Positions 31,619 through 45,022 of a stretch of DNA of 64,000 nt are shown here, piece by piece. The stretch comes from Homalodisca vitripennis (taxonomy: Eukaryota; Arthropoda; Insecta; Hemiptera; Cicadellidae). Under the pieces are notes generated by a model that ran no database searches, was not told the origin of the DNA, and saw only the letters and a list, made by a program, of their open reading frames with translations. The stretch covers positions 2,130,501 to 2,194,500 of the forward strand of contig NC_060207.1 in assembly GCF_021130785.1 (NCBI RefSeq), written 5' to 3'. The position numbers were made by a program, and so were the translations under genes. The stretch's first letter is position 1. Each line of letters begins with the position of its first letter.

Positions 31619-33245
31619 TTATGTCGTGGGGGAGTGCACCTGTCGAGTTTCTAAAAAAAATCCACTCGGTGATTGGGACGACAATGAAGCAATGTCTATA
31701 GATGACGAAGAAACCTGTGCACCCGGTTTCGAAGAAGGTTTGAAGGCTTCAGATGGCCGTATACTTGGAGATTGAGTGGCGTCGCCCTTCATAGTGTCAG
31801 CATACGTAGCACCGACGAGGCTGCACGATGGTGTATTTTGCTCTTCTATCAGCTCCGTCGCAATCGCTTCATTGGCTGCAGGGGGAGAAAGAACACAAGG
31901 CTCTATACGTCCTGTATATGGACTATTAGCGACAGCTATTTCCTTAATATCCGAAATCCGCTTATCCGAAGGTGTGGCAATAGAATTTTCTGAAATACAG
32001 TCAGCAATGAGCCGGGACAGAGCATCCTTTCCCTTTTCTGTGAAGTGGAGTCCATGGCGTGTAAAATATTTACGATCCATGGACTCTGTGTCAACAATTT
32101 TCATTTTAGGCACTTCCTCTTCAAGGTGCTTTAGAAGCCAATTTACAAGAAAGGTCTTGTAATTTACTTTATGTGAGTTGTGCATATCGAACCGATAAGG
32201 GATTGTGACTGCAATAATGCTGGGAGTTTTTAATTTCTCAATTAAGTTTTTGTATCTTCTAAATACATTATTTTCATTTGAGTTACTGATTTCGTTTGTA
32301 CCAGCAATTAACACTATCTAATCGTCTTCGCAGAACTCGGAATCCGATATGTTGGGGAAAATGTCAGTTGTCTCAGCGCCAGGTTTACATTCAACCATCA
32401 CTTTGTATTTATTACTATCCAGATAAGACATTAGGTGCATAGACATATGCCGACCATGACTATCTGAGTAAACGTTTACTTTTCTCCTTACTTTCTTGCT
32501 CGGCTGCTCTGTTTTTCGGTTTTGTTTTATTCCTGATTTGATATTGTTTTGAGATTTTGTATTAGGCTTTGCATCTTCGGCTTCAAAACTTGGCTTTACA
32601 TTATTTTTGTCTTGCTTGTATTTTTCCGATTTAGGGCTATCGTTTTCTCCGGAGATATTTCTGTTTGAGCCACGCAGTTATTTTGTTGCTGTAACTCTTT
32701 ATTGTTCACTGACACAGTTGCCTTGATTTCTCTCTCAGAAACCTGAACAGCACATTCCTTAAATATTTTTCACAATTCTGTTTCAGAGTACTGATTATAA
32801 TATCATCATGTCCATTTTTTCGAACGGTTTTATTTATGGAATCCTTGAGAGTTTTTATTTCCGCTCTCAATAATTCAATTTGATTTTCCATTGAATCCTC
32901 TAAGCTCAAAGATTCTTCCAGAACTTGTTTTTTTTTAAGTTTTTCGATTTACAGACATTTCTTCATGGCAGAATTCTCTTCATGTATAGCACTCAGCGAT
33001 TTTTTCAAGTCGTCATTGACCTTAAGAGCAGCGTCCAATTTATTGAACAGTTGAGTAAGCTTGGGGATCAGGTCAACGACAGCATCATTTGAGTATTTGT
33101 CATCAATAACTTTCAGTATACTATGAAATTGTATTGCTGAATTGATTACTTCATCATGGATTAGTTCCTCTTTCAGAGACGAAAGATCATCTTGAGTTGT
33201 TTTAAGTAAATTGCTGCGTACACAACGAGTCAATATTGTCGTCAT
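31619..33245 (-). pseudogene. LINE ORF1: coiled coil plus SGNH esterase, broken
   Basis: Four segments lie in order on minus: 33245-32949 (charged, heptad-like), 32909-32706 (coiled coil), about 32520-32320 and 32314-31619. The esterase block I is VYSDSHGRHM near 32470, block III is VLIAGTNEIS near 32310, and block V is RHGLHFTEKGKDALSRLI near 32050, so Ser, Asp and His are in place. A TAG at about 32318 breaks the frame just before block III. The long Ser/Pro-rich tail after the esterase ends SPTT. It is a different lineage from the ORF1 at 19731-21074. ORF2 is mostly lost. Confidence 0.75.
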
Positions 33246-33480
33246 TCAGTACGCCTTCAATCTGTGTTCCACTACTTCAGTGCAGGTATGCAACACACGA
33301 GAGTATACTAAATCCGGAGAGGATGCGCTGGACAGCAGTACTAAGTTTGTATGATTATGTAAACTCTAGTGATAGCGTACGCGTTACTTATTTGATAAAA
33401 ATCATTAGTCAGTCAAAATAAAACAAAACAAAAAAGCATTTTCCAATGTAAAACAGCAAGTTGTATTTTATATAAGTTGC

Positions 33481-33600
33481 AAAAATTTATAGTCTTGAGT
33501 TAGTTTCGAACCTACGACCTAAGACACCCAGCGCCGCAACGCTGCCACGTCTCCACGAGAGCTTGAGTTACAGCGTGAGACGAGCACTTCAGGCCGTCAC
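33481..33600 (-). ncRNA. tRNA-like Pol III module
   Basis: Minus strand: GTGGCAGCGTTGCGG resembles an A box and GGTTCGAAACT is a good B box, about 35 bases apart. The flanking sequence does not close a convincing cloverleaf. A tRNA-derived SINE head is the likeliest reading. Confidence 0.4.
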
Positions 33601-34561
33601 TGCACAGGAGTAACAATTAAACAGGGTCTGTGTAAGTTCTGTGTTATCGTTTATCTACAGAACATTTAGGTTATGTTTTATGCCCGCTGTTAAACACAGA
33701 TTTACTCACAAAATAGATAGATTGTACGCGAACGAACTAATGCTTCTTCATAGTATTAAAATACAAAACGTGATAAACGAAACTGATGGAATTGTTATTG
33801 AATGTTAAACTTTAAAAATAATAAAATGCCGACCCGACCCGATCCATACGCCAACCTGCTAGTCAGCTGATCCACGCCCAACTCGAACTGAATACATATC
33901 GAAAATTCAGAATTAATTATTTAATTAGTTATTTGGTCAGGATAACTCGAGTATTTCTGTTATAGCCCACTAATAAATCTTAATATTAACCAATTTTAAC
34001 CACAGCGACGTCCGTAGTTACTGGACGTGGCTTCTTCCACCTCCTGGCACCACCTGGACCTTTACGTGTTGTACACGACTGATACTATGGCCACCTTATA
34101 CTACAAAGCATTTACGTTAATCCATTTTGTAATATGTTATTAACGAAAACATGGAAAAATTGTCGACTGCTAAACATCTAATTGCGTTATTTCATAGTTT
34201 ATGAAACTTTTATTGCTAATAAGAAATTGTTTATGAATATGTGTTTAGAGACGTAAAATACGCTAAGTGAGTGAAAACGAAGGGTTCAGTGTTTGGATGA
34301 CAACTCATCAAGTGTCTTGGATTTGGAGTAGAGCCAGTTTTCTCCCCTGCCCCTTTATTTGCATCCTCCTCACGATTTACATTTATGTGTAACCTGCAAA
34401 AAATTAGATAAATTTATAGGAAATAAGTTCATATACAAAGTAAGATAAACTAATATATAGTGTAAGTGCTTAGTTTATTGTCAAGTTAAAACATGTTCTA
34501 ACGTAATGTCTATATCAGGGGGCTCTTTCAACTCCCAGCTGAAACTAAAAGGATAAACCCT
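33601..34561. other. No feature seen
   Basis: Mixed-composition DNA upstream of the next LINE. It may include that element's 5' UTR, but nothing marks it. Confidence 0.4.
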
Positions 34562-37357
34562 CTGAAAAAGCTAAAAATACTCCACCAAAATATGGACTCA
34601 TTGATGAACAAGACAAACCAGCTTGACCACTTACTTCACACCACAAAACCTCATATTGCAGTCTTATAGTCTAAAAGATTACAAACTTCTACATACCAAA
34701 CTAAGAGACTACATATTAATTGGGGGGTTTTCCAGAAAGCTTTCGAGAAAAGGAGGAGTGGCCGTATACACTCATGAATCACTTGTAGAAATGTAGTAGA
34801 AAGTAAAGACTAAACCTCCGAAGAACTGATTTGTGAACAATATGCAGTCAATATTAAAGTGAAGAAGAAAATTATATACCTTCTTGACGTCTACAGACCT
34901 CCAAATGCGAACCTTAAAGATGCCCTGAATATATTCTCAAATACCTTAGACAAAATAACTACATGGAAATGCCCTACCATCATCATGAGAGACATAAATA
35001 TAGGCATGCTGATACAAAACCAAAACAGGAACAAACTAGAAAATATTTTGAACAGTCATAACATCGAAAGATGGATCTACCCCCAACTAGATTCACCTCA
35101 AACTCAGCCACATCTATTGACATGGTATGCTCTAATTTAAACTCTAAAGACATCAACATCATTACAGGACTGTCGGATCACAAAGCGCAAATCAGCACAA
35201 TCTACGTCCAACCGCAGAACTTAAAACTCACATCCTCAACACGTTGACAGTATAATCAGGAAAACCTCAAACAACTAAAAATTATACTGTCAAACGTAAT
35301 CTGGTGTGACGTTTACAAAAAATAGAAGTTGATCAGACTTATGACAGCTTTAATAATACTTTGATTTTAGCCTTGAATACAGCATGTCCTACAAAAAAAT
35401 TAAGGTCAAAGAAAAAAAGAAAATTTTGGTATAGTGATTGATGAGGATACACAAACACTAAAACACAACTACTAACAAGCACTAGACAGAATGCTAATTC
35501 ATGGATCAGAAGAAAATAAAACAGAAACAGCGGCTAGAAAAAGGGAATACGACTTAAAACTGAAGGAAAAGCAAAAAGAAATCTCATCGAATTACATTCA
35601 AAACTGTGAAAACAAACAAAGAGCCCTTTGAGAGGTGATCAACTACAAAAAGTGTAAAAATACAAAAGATTCCAACAACCTTCGACTACTAGTCAAAAAT
35701 GAACTGATTGAGGAACCGCTTGAAATTGCTAAGCACTTCAATCAACAATTTGTTTCAGTGGCGGTGAAACTCTTACTGCTGCTGGCCAGATACAACAAAG
35801 GCCACAACCAAATGAGCTAGAAACTGACTATCTTCCTTACTTGGCTTTTCTACCAGTATCAGTCATCGAAGTAACAAACACCATATCTTCTCTTAAATCC
35901 AAACCGTCCTCTGGAACTGATGAAGTGTCCTCCATACTACTATAACACTGTAAGGAAGAAATTGCACATCCAATTAAATTCATCATAAATCTATCTTTCA
36001 CCCAAGGAAACTTTCCCAAAGCATTGAAACTAGTAAGTCTTTCCTAAACTCAAAAAGAATCAAAGCACCTCAATCGATAACTACCGCCCAATATCCCTCC
36101 TATCAACATTATCCAAAGTAATTGAGAAAATTGTCCTTGTCAGACTCTTGAACCACCTGACAGTAAACAACATCATCACAAGCCAACAACATGGGTTCAT
36201 CAAAGGTAGATCAACAACTTCTTCCATAATAAATTTCACTAAGCTTGTGCTGAATGAAATAGAGGAAGGAACTGCCATCAGTGCTTTTTTCCTGGATTTC
36301 AGTAGGGCGTTCGATTGCTTGGAGCATGATCTTATATTAGAAAAGATGAAGAACATGGGAATGAGAGGGATCTCTGGAAAGTGGATGTCAAGCTATCTAA
36401 AAGGCGGATCAAAAAACGGTAGAGATAGCATATACATTAAACAATACAATTTATAAAACTAGATCGCCACCACTTTTAATTGACAGAGGTGTCCCCCAAG
36501 GCTCAGTTCTTGGACCAATGCTTTTTATTCTTTTAACCAATGACCTCCCAAAATATCTACAAGAGTTCTGCCAAGTCATGATGTATGCTGATGACACAGC
36601 CTTGCTGGTGGCCGAGAAACAAATACCAGAACTTGAAATATCTTCCTTTGTAGCCCTGGACATGGCAAAGCAATACTGTCGCCAAAACAATCTTATATTA
36701 AATGAGCGTAAAACCCATAGGAAGAGAAAGTGCAGTAATACATGGCTTGCCAGATATTGAATTGAAAAATGAAGCTAAATACCTAGGAATCATCATTGAC
36801 AACAATGTAACCTGGACTCCACATGTGGACCAACCCTGCAGAAAGTTCAGCAGTAGCCTATATGTATTGAAAGGAATAACAAAAATGAGCAATCTGGACA
36901 CAGCAAAAACTGCTTATTTCTCCCTCTTTAAATCACATAAAAGATATGGATTAGTGGTATGGGGAAACTCTTCCATCGGGAATTTTCAACGGGTACTAAT
37001 ACTTCAAAAGAAAGCTGTGAGAACATTGGCAGGACTAGACCCAAAGGCTACATGCCAGCAGTTTTTCAAAATCTTAAAATTTTTACTGTGATATCTCTGT
37101 TTGTGACAGAAGTGGTCTGCTATGCTGTCTCACAGAACATTACAAGACTGGGAGAAATGCATCATTACAACACCCGGAACGCCATGAACTATGCTCTGCC
37201 AACTCATCGCCTTGTTTTGTACGAGAGGAAGCTAAGCTATGCAGGACCTAAACTCTTCAATATTCTTCCAGACCATCTGAAAATAAACAGTGGACAGAAA
37301 TGCTTCAAGAAGAAACTTCTAGAATGGTTTCTACCGAGGAAATGTTATTCCCTTTAA
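34562..37357 (+). pseudogene. LINE ORF2 (endonuclease and reverse transcriptase), heavily mutated
   Basis: It begins with the nuclease start LKILHQNMDSLMNKTNQLDH at 34570 and continues through VDVYRPPNA-like text at 34880, a degraded GDFN as MRDINIG at 34985, and GLSDHKAQIS at 35170. The reverse transcriptase follows: IDNYRPISLLSTLSKVIEKI (36078), QQHGFIKGRSTTS, AFFLDFSRAFDCLEHD with the catalytic Asp, GVPQGSVLGPMLF after a frameshift near 36455, MMYADDTALL (36580), KYLGIIIDNNVTW and a C-terminus ending KKLLEWFLPRKC. More than six stops or frameshifts occur. No ORF1 is visible upstream. A Jockey-like clade is plausible. Confidence 0.9.
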
Positions 37358-37560
37358 GAATTTATAAACTGGAGGAACCATTAAACATAGTGCTTAAAAT
37401 GGTTTATCCACTGTTTTCTACATTGCTAACTAATATTCTAAATTATTACCATTACCTACTTGACGCTAATTCTGTAACTTTATGTACATCAATAAAGAAA
37501 CTATCTATTGTCTATTATTGTATATTGTCTATAAAACAGTCATCATATTTAACATCTGAA
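37358..37560 (+). other. Probable 3' UTR of the preceding LINE
   Basis: AT-rich 200 bp between the ORF2 end and a purine-rich low-complexity block. Confidence 0.4.
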
Positions 37561-37645
37561 TGAGAGATAGATATAGGGATAGAGCGAGATAGAAAGAGAG
37601 GGGGGGAGAGGAATAACGAGATGGGGGGAGAGAGGGAGCGATATT
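37561..37645. repeat. Purine-rich low-complexity block
   Basis: Almost pure GA: GAGAGATAGATATAGGGATAG, then AGAGAGGGGGGGAGAGG and similar. May be the diverged microsatellite tail of the LINE. Confidence 0.7.
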
Positions 37646-39164
37646 ATACCATCTAGCAAATAAACTCTTTTTGTTTTTTTAATACACTATGATATTTGAG
37701 TATGATTCTAAAAAAAAAGATTTCAGCTTACTCTTACGTTTTGGTTCTGTAGCTCATAAAAAAGTTTATTATTGAAACGCATTACTAAACTTATGAACAC
37801 AAAAAGTATCATGTGGCAGGATTTTTCGATAAAGATTTTCTGTAAGCTTTAAATATTTTCTTGAAACTCCAATTACACATAAACAAGAGTAGGTTCCATG
37901 ATGGTGTGTGTACTCGTACGAGTATATCCAACAATGGAATTTAGCTGAACGTCACTAAATAATATCACTCAGGTGACTGATATTATTATTTTCTTTGTTT
38001 GCCAGTTGGGAAGTATGACATTTCTACATGTCATATGTTTGTTTACCTGACCGCAGGACATCGACACGAGGTGTGGCGTACTTCATTTTGTAAAAACAAA
38101 GATAACTTAAACCCGGTTCCATGTTGGGGCAAACACTATCGTAACGCCGTGACATGGAAACATAATGTGCACACATTCGCAAAATACTAATAAAGTTGTT
38201 AATGTATTTCAAATAAAGCTCGGATGGCAAAGCAAATAGCCATTACTATTCATTTCACATGAACATTGATTTTATAGTGCATTCTACATTTAGTTGTTCT
38301 TACAACATGCTGTATCTATCATTGGCCATTAAACTGATAAGTTATTGTTTACTCCGAAATGATAATTAATAAGAGATACAAGAGAGATCTGACGTTATAT
38401 TGTGCTATATCAAAAGAAACGTGCTTTTTAGATTTTTATTACAGCTTCTCAAGAATAAAGGTAACAAATAAATATTTGTAGACCCCAATATTGCTGGTTA
38501 ATATATGGAAGGAGAAATTACATTTCAACGGAAATCTATGAACGAATTTGTGAATAGGTACACGTGCAAAGTAACGGTTTATATTTCATTCTATCACCTA
38601 TTTTTCAAGAAGTATGGATACGCTACACTAATCGTAACAGGCTTCGCTGAGTATGCAACATTTATGTTACACATTTCATTAGGCTACACGCGTTACTATG
38701 TCATCTTATTTTAGGCCTACTCATTTAGTCTACGAAAAAATAATATTCAATATTCTCGTTGTCTATACGAGTACTATGAGCATCATGGGTGCCATATTTA
38801 TAAGGCCAACTTTAACGTACGTAGGCAAACATCGTGCGGATAAATTTAGCAGCCCTTTTGATTAAAAGCAAATTATATCAATTATTTAAAACTAAATCAT
38901 ATATTTATCGAGATAAAAAGTCTATTAAGATTCGCTAACACTTAACCTAATCTTACGGTATGGTAAGTACCATCGTCGAGTTTGATGTTGTTGATGCAAA
39001 AATAACCTAATGAACAATTACATGTATATATTTGAATTCTATAATATATCATGCAAACAAACAGAAATTAAATATTTCCTAATCCTCGAGTTATAAGCTT
39101 AGCTAATGAAATTTTGACATTTTAATTTTAAAAATATCAAGTTTTATAATTAATTACTCACCCC
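37646..39164. other. No feature seen
   Basis: AT-rich. Frames at 37999-38190 and 38505-38714 have no motif or supporting context. Confidence 0.5.
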
Positions 39165-41815
39165 AGGCCTCCAAAGTCAGTGCTTAAAATTCGGGGATAA
39201 GAGGGATTAGGTTATTGGTTAAATTCAGACATGATGTTTTAAGTTTAGTGTTCCCTACTGTATCCTTTTTCATGGGTTGTAATACTTCGCTAACGATCAG
39301 CCAAATGGTGTGTGATATATAAAAATAATCAATGGATTTCGTCATAAAACTAAATGACGTGTTAGCAAATTCAGGATAAAAAGAATTAGGTGATAACCAA
39401 AATCCGGGATTAGGTTTGTCAGAAAGTGGTAAGTAGAGCGATTAATTTTAACAAAACTTTTGAGTTTGAGGGCGTTTTATGGATTAACCGTTGGAGTTAC
39501 GGCAAATAGTGACTGGACCTTTTTTGTCGGAAATTTATTTTTTTCTGAATCTGCACCTGGATTTGATGTACGACCTTTGTTTAGCCAGTACAGAGATTGG
39601 GAGAAAATAGTGCACTGGTCAGCTATTGTCAATTTTTTTATGTAAATATAATACAAACCCAACCCTGAGTCAGTATTTTTAAGTTGTTTAGGGGGTTTAA
39701 TTTGCTCAGGAGTTTATCTAGTCAAGCCTGGAAATTCGCGGGGAGGGGTTAATGTTACCGGAGGTTATGACATCTGGGGGTTTAATTTACTCTGGAGGTT
39801 ATCTGGTCTTACAAGGATATTCCAGGCGGGGTTTAGTATTACCGGGCGTTAAGACACATGTAGGCCTCTTTTAGAGGCTGTGGTGTCTGTGAACATAATT
39901 ACAATTTACTCTGTCCCTTTCTAATTTTGACGCTCCGCTAACGCTCAGCCAATTCGCGATGTGCTCTATTAGACGTATGTTAGTCAGTCGTTTTCATGGT
40001 AATACAAACTCAATCTGAAACTGTTATGAATTGTTAAAACTTTAGTCGGCAAAAATAAAAGAAAAACCCTACAATATTTCCAATTCACAAAAATGATTTT
40101 GCCAATGAGAGCGTATAACAGGCTTGCGGAAAGATATACAACAAAGAGCCGATTAACAATTTTTGTAGATCCTATAAATAGCTACTTATAATGGTTTTGA
40201 GATTTAAGCTAGGACCTACGGGTTAACCGCTATCGAGTCCAGTAACAAATTTTCACAGTAGCGTGTTGGCGAATTCGGGGATAAGAGGAATTGGGTATTA
40301 CATGAAGAGTACTTTATTCAAGTCAGTAATGTTTATCAGATTATTAAATTGATTAGGGGTTTATATTACGTAGGGGATTGTCTGGTCATAAAAGAAAATT
40401 CCCGGGAGGAAGTGTTAATGTTATCAGGGGTTTTCAACCGACCAGCGTTCAACTATTTTTTGGATATTTTACCTTCTAAGCAAACATTTTACCTAATTTT
40501 AAATTTCTGGCATACCAGGAAGTAGATTAGACTTTGTGTACTGAGTAAGTCTGCCTCGCAGTCCGTTATAGCACAAGCTGTTTTACCTGAAGAGTACTTA
40601 ACCTCACTAAAGTCAGTAATATTTATCAGATTATGAAATCAGGGGGTGTAATTTACTCAGTAGTTTATCTGGTCATCCCAGGAAACCCCTGGGAGGGTTG
40701 TTACCGGGGGTTAAGACACACCTCATTCTTTCTTGGAGGGTTTAGTGCCTGTGAACATAAATAGAATTTATTCGCTATTTCGCTATTTGGCGCTTGAGAG
40801 CGTTTTTTGGGCTTACGTAATGACATACGACAAAAAGCTATTTGACCTTTTTTGTATATCTCGTCATTGTTTAGATATGAAAATGTTTAAATTTTAGCAA
40901 GGACGATAAGTTTCGCCGCTATCGACTCCAGAAACAAAATTATCACGTCAAAATTACCAAATATAAATATATATTAGCCTACCTATTGAAGATAGAGCAA
41001 AAAGCAACTAGACTTTTCTATAGATGGCAATATTTTGTATTTAAATGAAATTTTTATTTTGTACTAAAGTTAGAGTTTTGGCTGCAATAGAGCCCAGGAT
41101 CACAATTTTGACGTTAAACTTACAAAAGAAATGGCTTTAAACGCATTGTTCGGCCAAACTAATGAGGATAGGGGAAAATTTTAATTTTTGTCGTATATCG
41201 CGCTGTTTCATAAATCCCAGTGCAAATGTTTTTCAGCTACGACTAACGGTTCGGCCACTGTCGAGCCCGAAAGGTAAATTTTAAGTGGAAATTGCGAAGA
41301 TTGTCCACATAATTGCGTTTTACGGCCAAACCAATACAGAACATGAAGCCATTGGACCTGTTTTGTAGATCGCTTTAATTTGTATTGAAATCAAATTTTT
41401 ATTTTGTGCTACAGTGACATTTTCGGCTGAAATGGAGCCCAGAATTAAAATTTTCACATAAAACTTACAAGGTAAATGTTTAAGTGAAAATTGCGAAAAC
41501 TTTCCATATAATTGCGTTTTGCGGCCAAACCAATATAGGTAGAGCAAAAATTCACTTGACCTTTTTTGTAGATCACTTCACTCCCGACTAACGATTTTTC
41601 CTCAGATCCGAGTTAGCTCTAACGGTTCGCCCGCTATCGGGCTTCAAAGAAATGCTTACAAGAGTGGAAAATGCTATAGTTTGCGAATTTCTTTGAGGGG
41701 TTTAAAAGTAAACATTTCCGGTAGTGTGAAGGTAAAACTAAATGCGTGCAAAATTTCGTGTTTCTAGCACATTTAGAAGTGGGTTAGAATTGGTATACCC
41801 TATCAGTGAGTTACA
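39165..41815. repeat. Long reiterated non-coding repeat, unknown class
   Basis: Several words recur at irregular spacing in diverged form: AATTCGGGGATAAGAGG at about 39191 and 40271 (and 3769); GGGTTTAATTTACTCTGGAGGTTATCTGGTC-like text near 39690, 39776, 40367 and 40647; TCAGTAATxTTTATCAGATTA at 40325 and 40616; CGGCCAAACCAATA near 41151, 41321 and 41522; GACCTTTTTTGTAGATC-like text near 39515, 40849, 41357 and 41571. No coding trace is visible. It ends next to a TA microsatellite. Confidence 0.6.
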
Positions 41816-41822
41816 AATGCGG

Positions 41823-41824
<2 letters not shown>

Positions 41825-41875
<51 letters not shown>
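41825..41875. repeat. (TA)n microsatellite
   Basis: About 25 TA units directly after the repeat block; TACAAATGCGGCTGTATATA marks the junction. Confidence 0.95.
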
Positions 41876-41878
<3 letters not shown>

Positions 41879-42365
41879 ATTTTAATTTTTACATATATTA
41901 AAAGAGGTAAAAACTCTTAAAAAGTTTTTTTATTTATTATCGGTTTTTATTTCGAGAAATGTGTTATTCAAATGAAAGTAAACATTTTAAAAAGATGAAA
42001 CTATTTTATTAAACACTCTTACTGAAAATGTTCAGTTACTATATTTTATATAATACAGAGGAATTTTTAAATTCTAATCTAAGTATTCTATAGATCATTG
42101 GATAATTAAATAATTCACAATATCTGGCTTAGCTATTACCACAATAGTGACTACAATAGCTCAATTAACTTGCAGGAATTAACCATTAATTATTACAACG
42201 GTATTGTTAGCCTACTGCAAATTATCAATACGTTGTGCAGGTTTGCAGTGAAGAGGAAATTTCCTCAATTTGTACAGAATATGATTTTCATATACGGTGT
42301 TATTATATCATATCCTACATCACATAATTGTACATCAATAGAGCTCTTATATAATGTAAATAAAT
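41876..42365. other. Flank of the tandem array
   Basis: AT-rich, no feature seen. Confidence 0.5.
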
Positions 42366-43745
42366 GTCAGAGGATCAATTCCTATCGCATTACTGCTGAT
42401 TGTTCTGAAGCTTATATGTTCCTTTGTGTATTGTACAGTTGGAAGCTCTATCAATACACACGCCATATTAGACAGCAGTACAACAATGGAACTCGTATTA
42501 AGTCGAGATGTCAGAGGATCAATAGTTATCGCATTACTGCTGATTGTTCTGAAGCTTATATGTTCCTTTGTGTATTGTACAGTTGGAAGCTCTATCAATA
42601 CACACGCCATATTAGACAGCAGTACAACAATGGAACTCGTATTAAGTTCGAGATGTCAGAGGATCAATTGTTATCGCATTACTGCTGATTGTTCTGCAGC
42701 GTATGTTTTCCTTTGTGTATTGTACAGTTGGAAGCTCTATCAATACACACGCCATATTAGACAGCAGTACAACAATGGAACTCGTATTAAGTTGAGATGT
42801 CAGAGGATCAATTGTTATCGCATTACTGCTGATTGTTCTGAAGCTTATATGTTCCTTTGTGTATTGTACAGTTGGAAGCTCTATCAATACACACGCCATA
42901 TTAGACAGCAGTACAACAATGGAACTCGTATTAAGTTGAGATGTCAGAGGATCAATTGTTATCGCATTACTGCTGATTGTTCTGAAGCTTATATGTTCCT
43001 TTGTGTATTGTACAGTTGGAAGCTCTATCAATACACACGCCATATTAGACAGCAGTACAACAATGGAACTCGTATTAAGTCGAGATGTCAGAGGATCAAT
43101 TGTTATCGCATTACTGCTGATTGTTCTGAAGCTTATATGTTCCTTTGTGTATTGTACAGTTGGAAGCTCTATCAATACACACGCCATATTAGACAGCAGT
43201 ACAACAATGGAACTCGTATTAAGTCGAGATGTCAGAGGATCAATTGTTATCGCATTACTGCTGATTGTTCTGCAGCGTATGTTTTCCTTTGTGTATTGCG
43301 CAGTTGGAAGTTCTATCATACACGACATATTAGATAACAGTACAACAATGGAACTCGTATTAAGTCGAGGTGTCAGAGGATTAATTGTTATCGCATTACT
43401 ACTGATTGTTCTGCAGCGTATGTTTTACTTTGTGTATTGCGCAGTTGGAAGTTCTATCATACACGACATATTAGACGGCAGTACAACAATGGAACTCGTA
43501 TTAAGTCGAGATGTCAGAGGATCAATTGTTATTGCATTACTGCTGATTGTTCTGCAGCGTATGTTTTCCTTTGTGTATTGCGCAGTTGGAAGTTCTGTCA
43601 CACACGACATATTAGACAACAGTACAACAATGGAACTCGTATTAAGTCGAGGTGTCAGAGGATTAATTGTTATCGCATTACTGCTGATTGTTCTGAAGCT
43701 TATATATTCCTTTGTGTATTGTGCAGTTGTGCAGTTGTCTGATAT
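42366..43745. repeat. 144/141-bp tandem array, ten units
   Basis: Units starting GTCAGAGGAT lie at 42366, 42510, 42655, 42799, 42943, 43087, 43231, 43372, 43513 and 43654. The first seven are 144 bp (one is 145) and carry TCTATCAATACACACGCCAT; the last are 141 bp and carry TCTATCATACACGACAT. Since both lengths divide by three, at least two plus frames and one minus frame stay open, giving 47-48-residue repeats; one is hydrophobic (IVIALLLIVLKLICSFVY). The 145-bp unit shifts the plus frames without ending the array, so I regard it as a satellite and not a gene. Confidence 0.93.
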
Positions 43746-44160
43746 TATGAATACACACATTATATCAGGCATGTACTGTAGACACAAGTGCATTTTTAAA
43801 GGTTAATGGGTATAAGTATGCGACAACTATAATTATAGTTTTTTTATCCCATTGTATTGTAAATATGGTGATTTATTTCTTTTCAGAACAAAATGGCATC
43901 CGGGAGGGCCTATGAACATAAGTTATTTTATAAGATAGTTATTATTTGCTTGTTTTATTAAGTTAAATGTGTTTGCCTTTTTGGGTTATTTATCGTTTCC
44001 ATATCGCGCACACACACATACACACTCTAACGCACGCACATATATATGTATATAAAATTTAGATTATGTGATAATTTTTGGAACTTGGCGTCATGATCGA
44101 TAAAATAATAAAGAAACGTATTTAACTTCTATCACGATATCAGTCCTTCGTGGCAATCGT
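43746..44160. other. No gene seen
   Basis: Short CA and TA runs near 44010-44050; otherwise featureless. Confidence 0.5.
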
Positions 44161-45022
44161 GTTTAAGGGGGTCAATTTTTGAAAAAATTGGAAAAAATTG
44201 GTTTTTCTGTTTTTTGTTCTAAATTTTAGCCCAGAATCTCCTGTTTAAAATGATACATGGTTTATTTTTTACTGTTACGGGAAGCGTGTTAAAAAAATTC
44301 ATATGTTTGACAAGTTTCAAAGTTTTTACCGGTTGAGTAAGCATTCTCAGCGTAGTGTGTACTGCGCTTCAAGCTTTGTGTTGTTGCTCACTGTTATACA
44401 TATATTAGTCAAAGAAAACAAGATTTTCTTTTTCTTTAATAAGTTGGCTAACCTGCTTCAGCAGAATTGTAGCCAGTAGACAGCTGATAGATGTTTGTTT
44501 TGTTTGTTTATAGATGTATTGCTTTTTGACAGAGGTTATCTGTGTGTTCTCATAAGAGATACACTGTGAGTGTTTTGTTTCTAACAGTGGCTTTGATTTA
44601 TTTATAATTGCTAAAATTGTGATGCCAAGATCACAGAGGGTATTTGCGAAAAGAACTCACAGGAAAAAGTTATTTCTGTAAGTATCGTAAAGCGGTTCAA
44701 GAAAATGTAGCCTATGACCACAAGAATCATTTCCATCTCCCTGAAAAAGTTATGCTTCATGTAAAACCATAAAAGTCTTACTTCAGAAATGTGTCAAAGG
44801 CAAAACTCAAAACGTAAACAATGTTATCTGGACTTTTGTACCCAAAAAGAACTTTGTAACAATAAATACAGTAAAGTTTGGAGTGTATAACCCCTTAAAG
44901 ACCATAAGAAATGCGGCATGAAAAAAAAGTTTTTATTCTTGTAAAACATATTGCAGTTATGTAATTAAACTATTTATTTGTATTTAAAATAATTAGTACA
45001 CCTAGTTTATTATATATGGCAT

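Noticed and set aside
42366..43745. CRISPR array
   Set aside because: Units are contiguous with no spacers, and the context is a eukaryotic genome.
42426..43806. Membrane-like repeat proteins of up to 303 residues
   Set aside because: Satellite units of 144/141 bp open several frames; a 1-bp insertion shifts frames without effect on the array.
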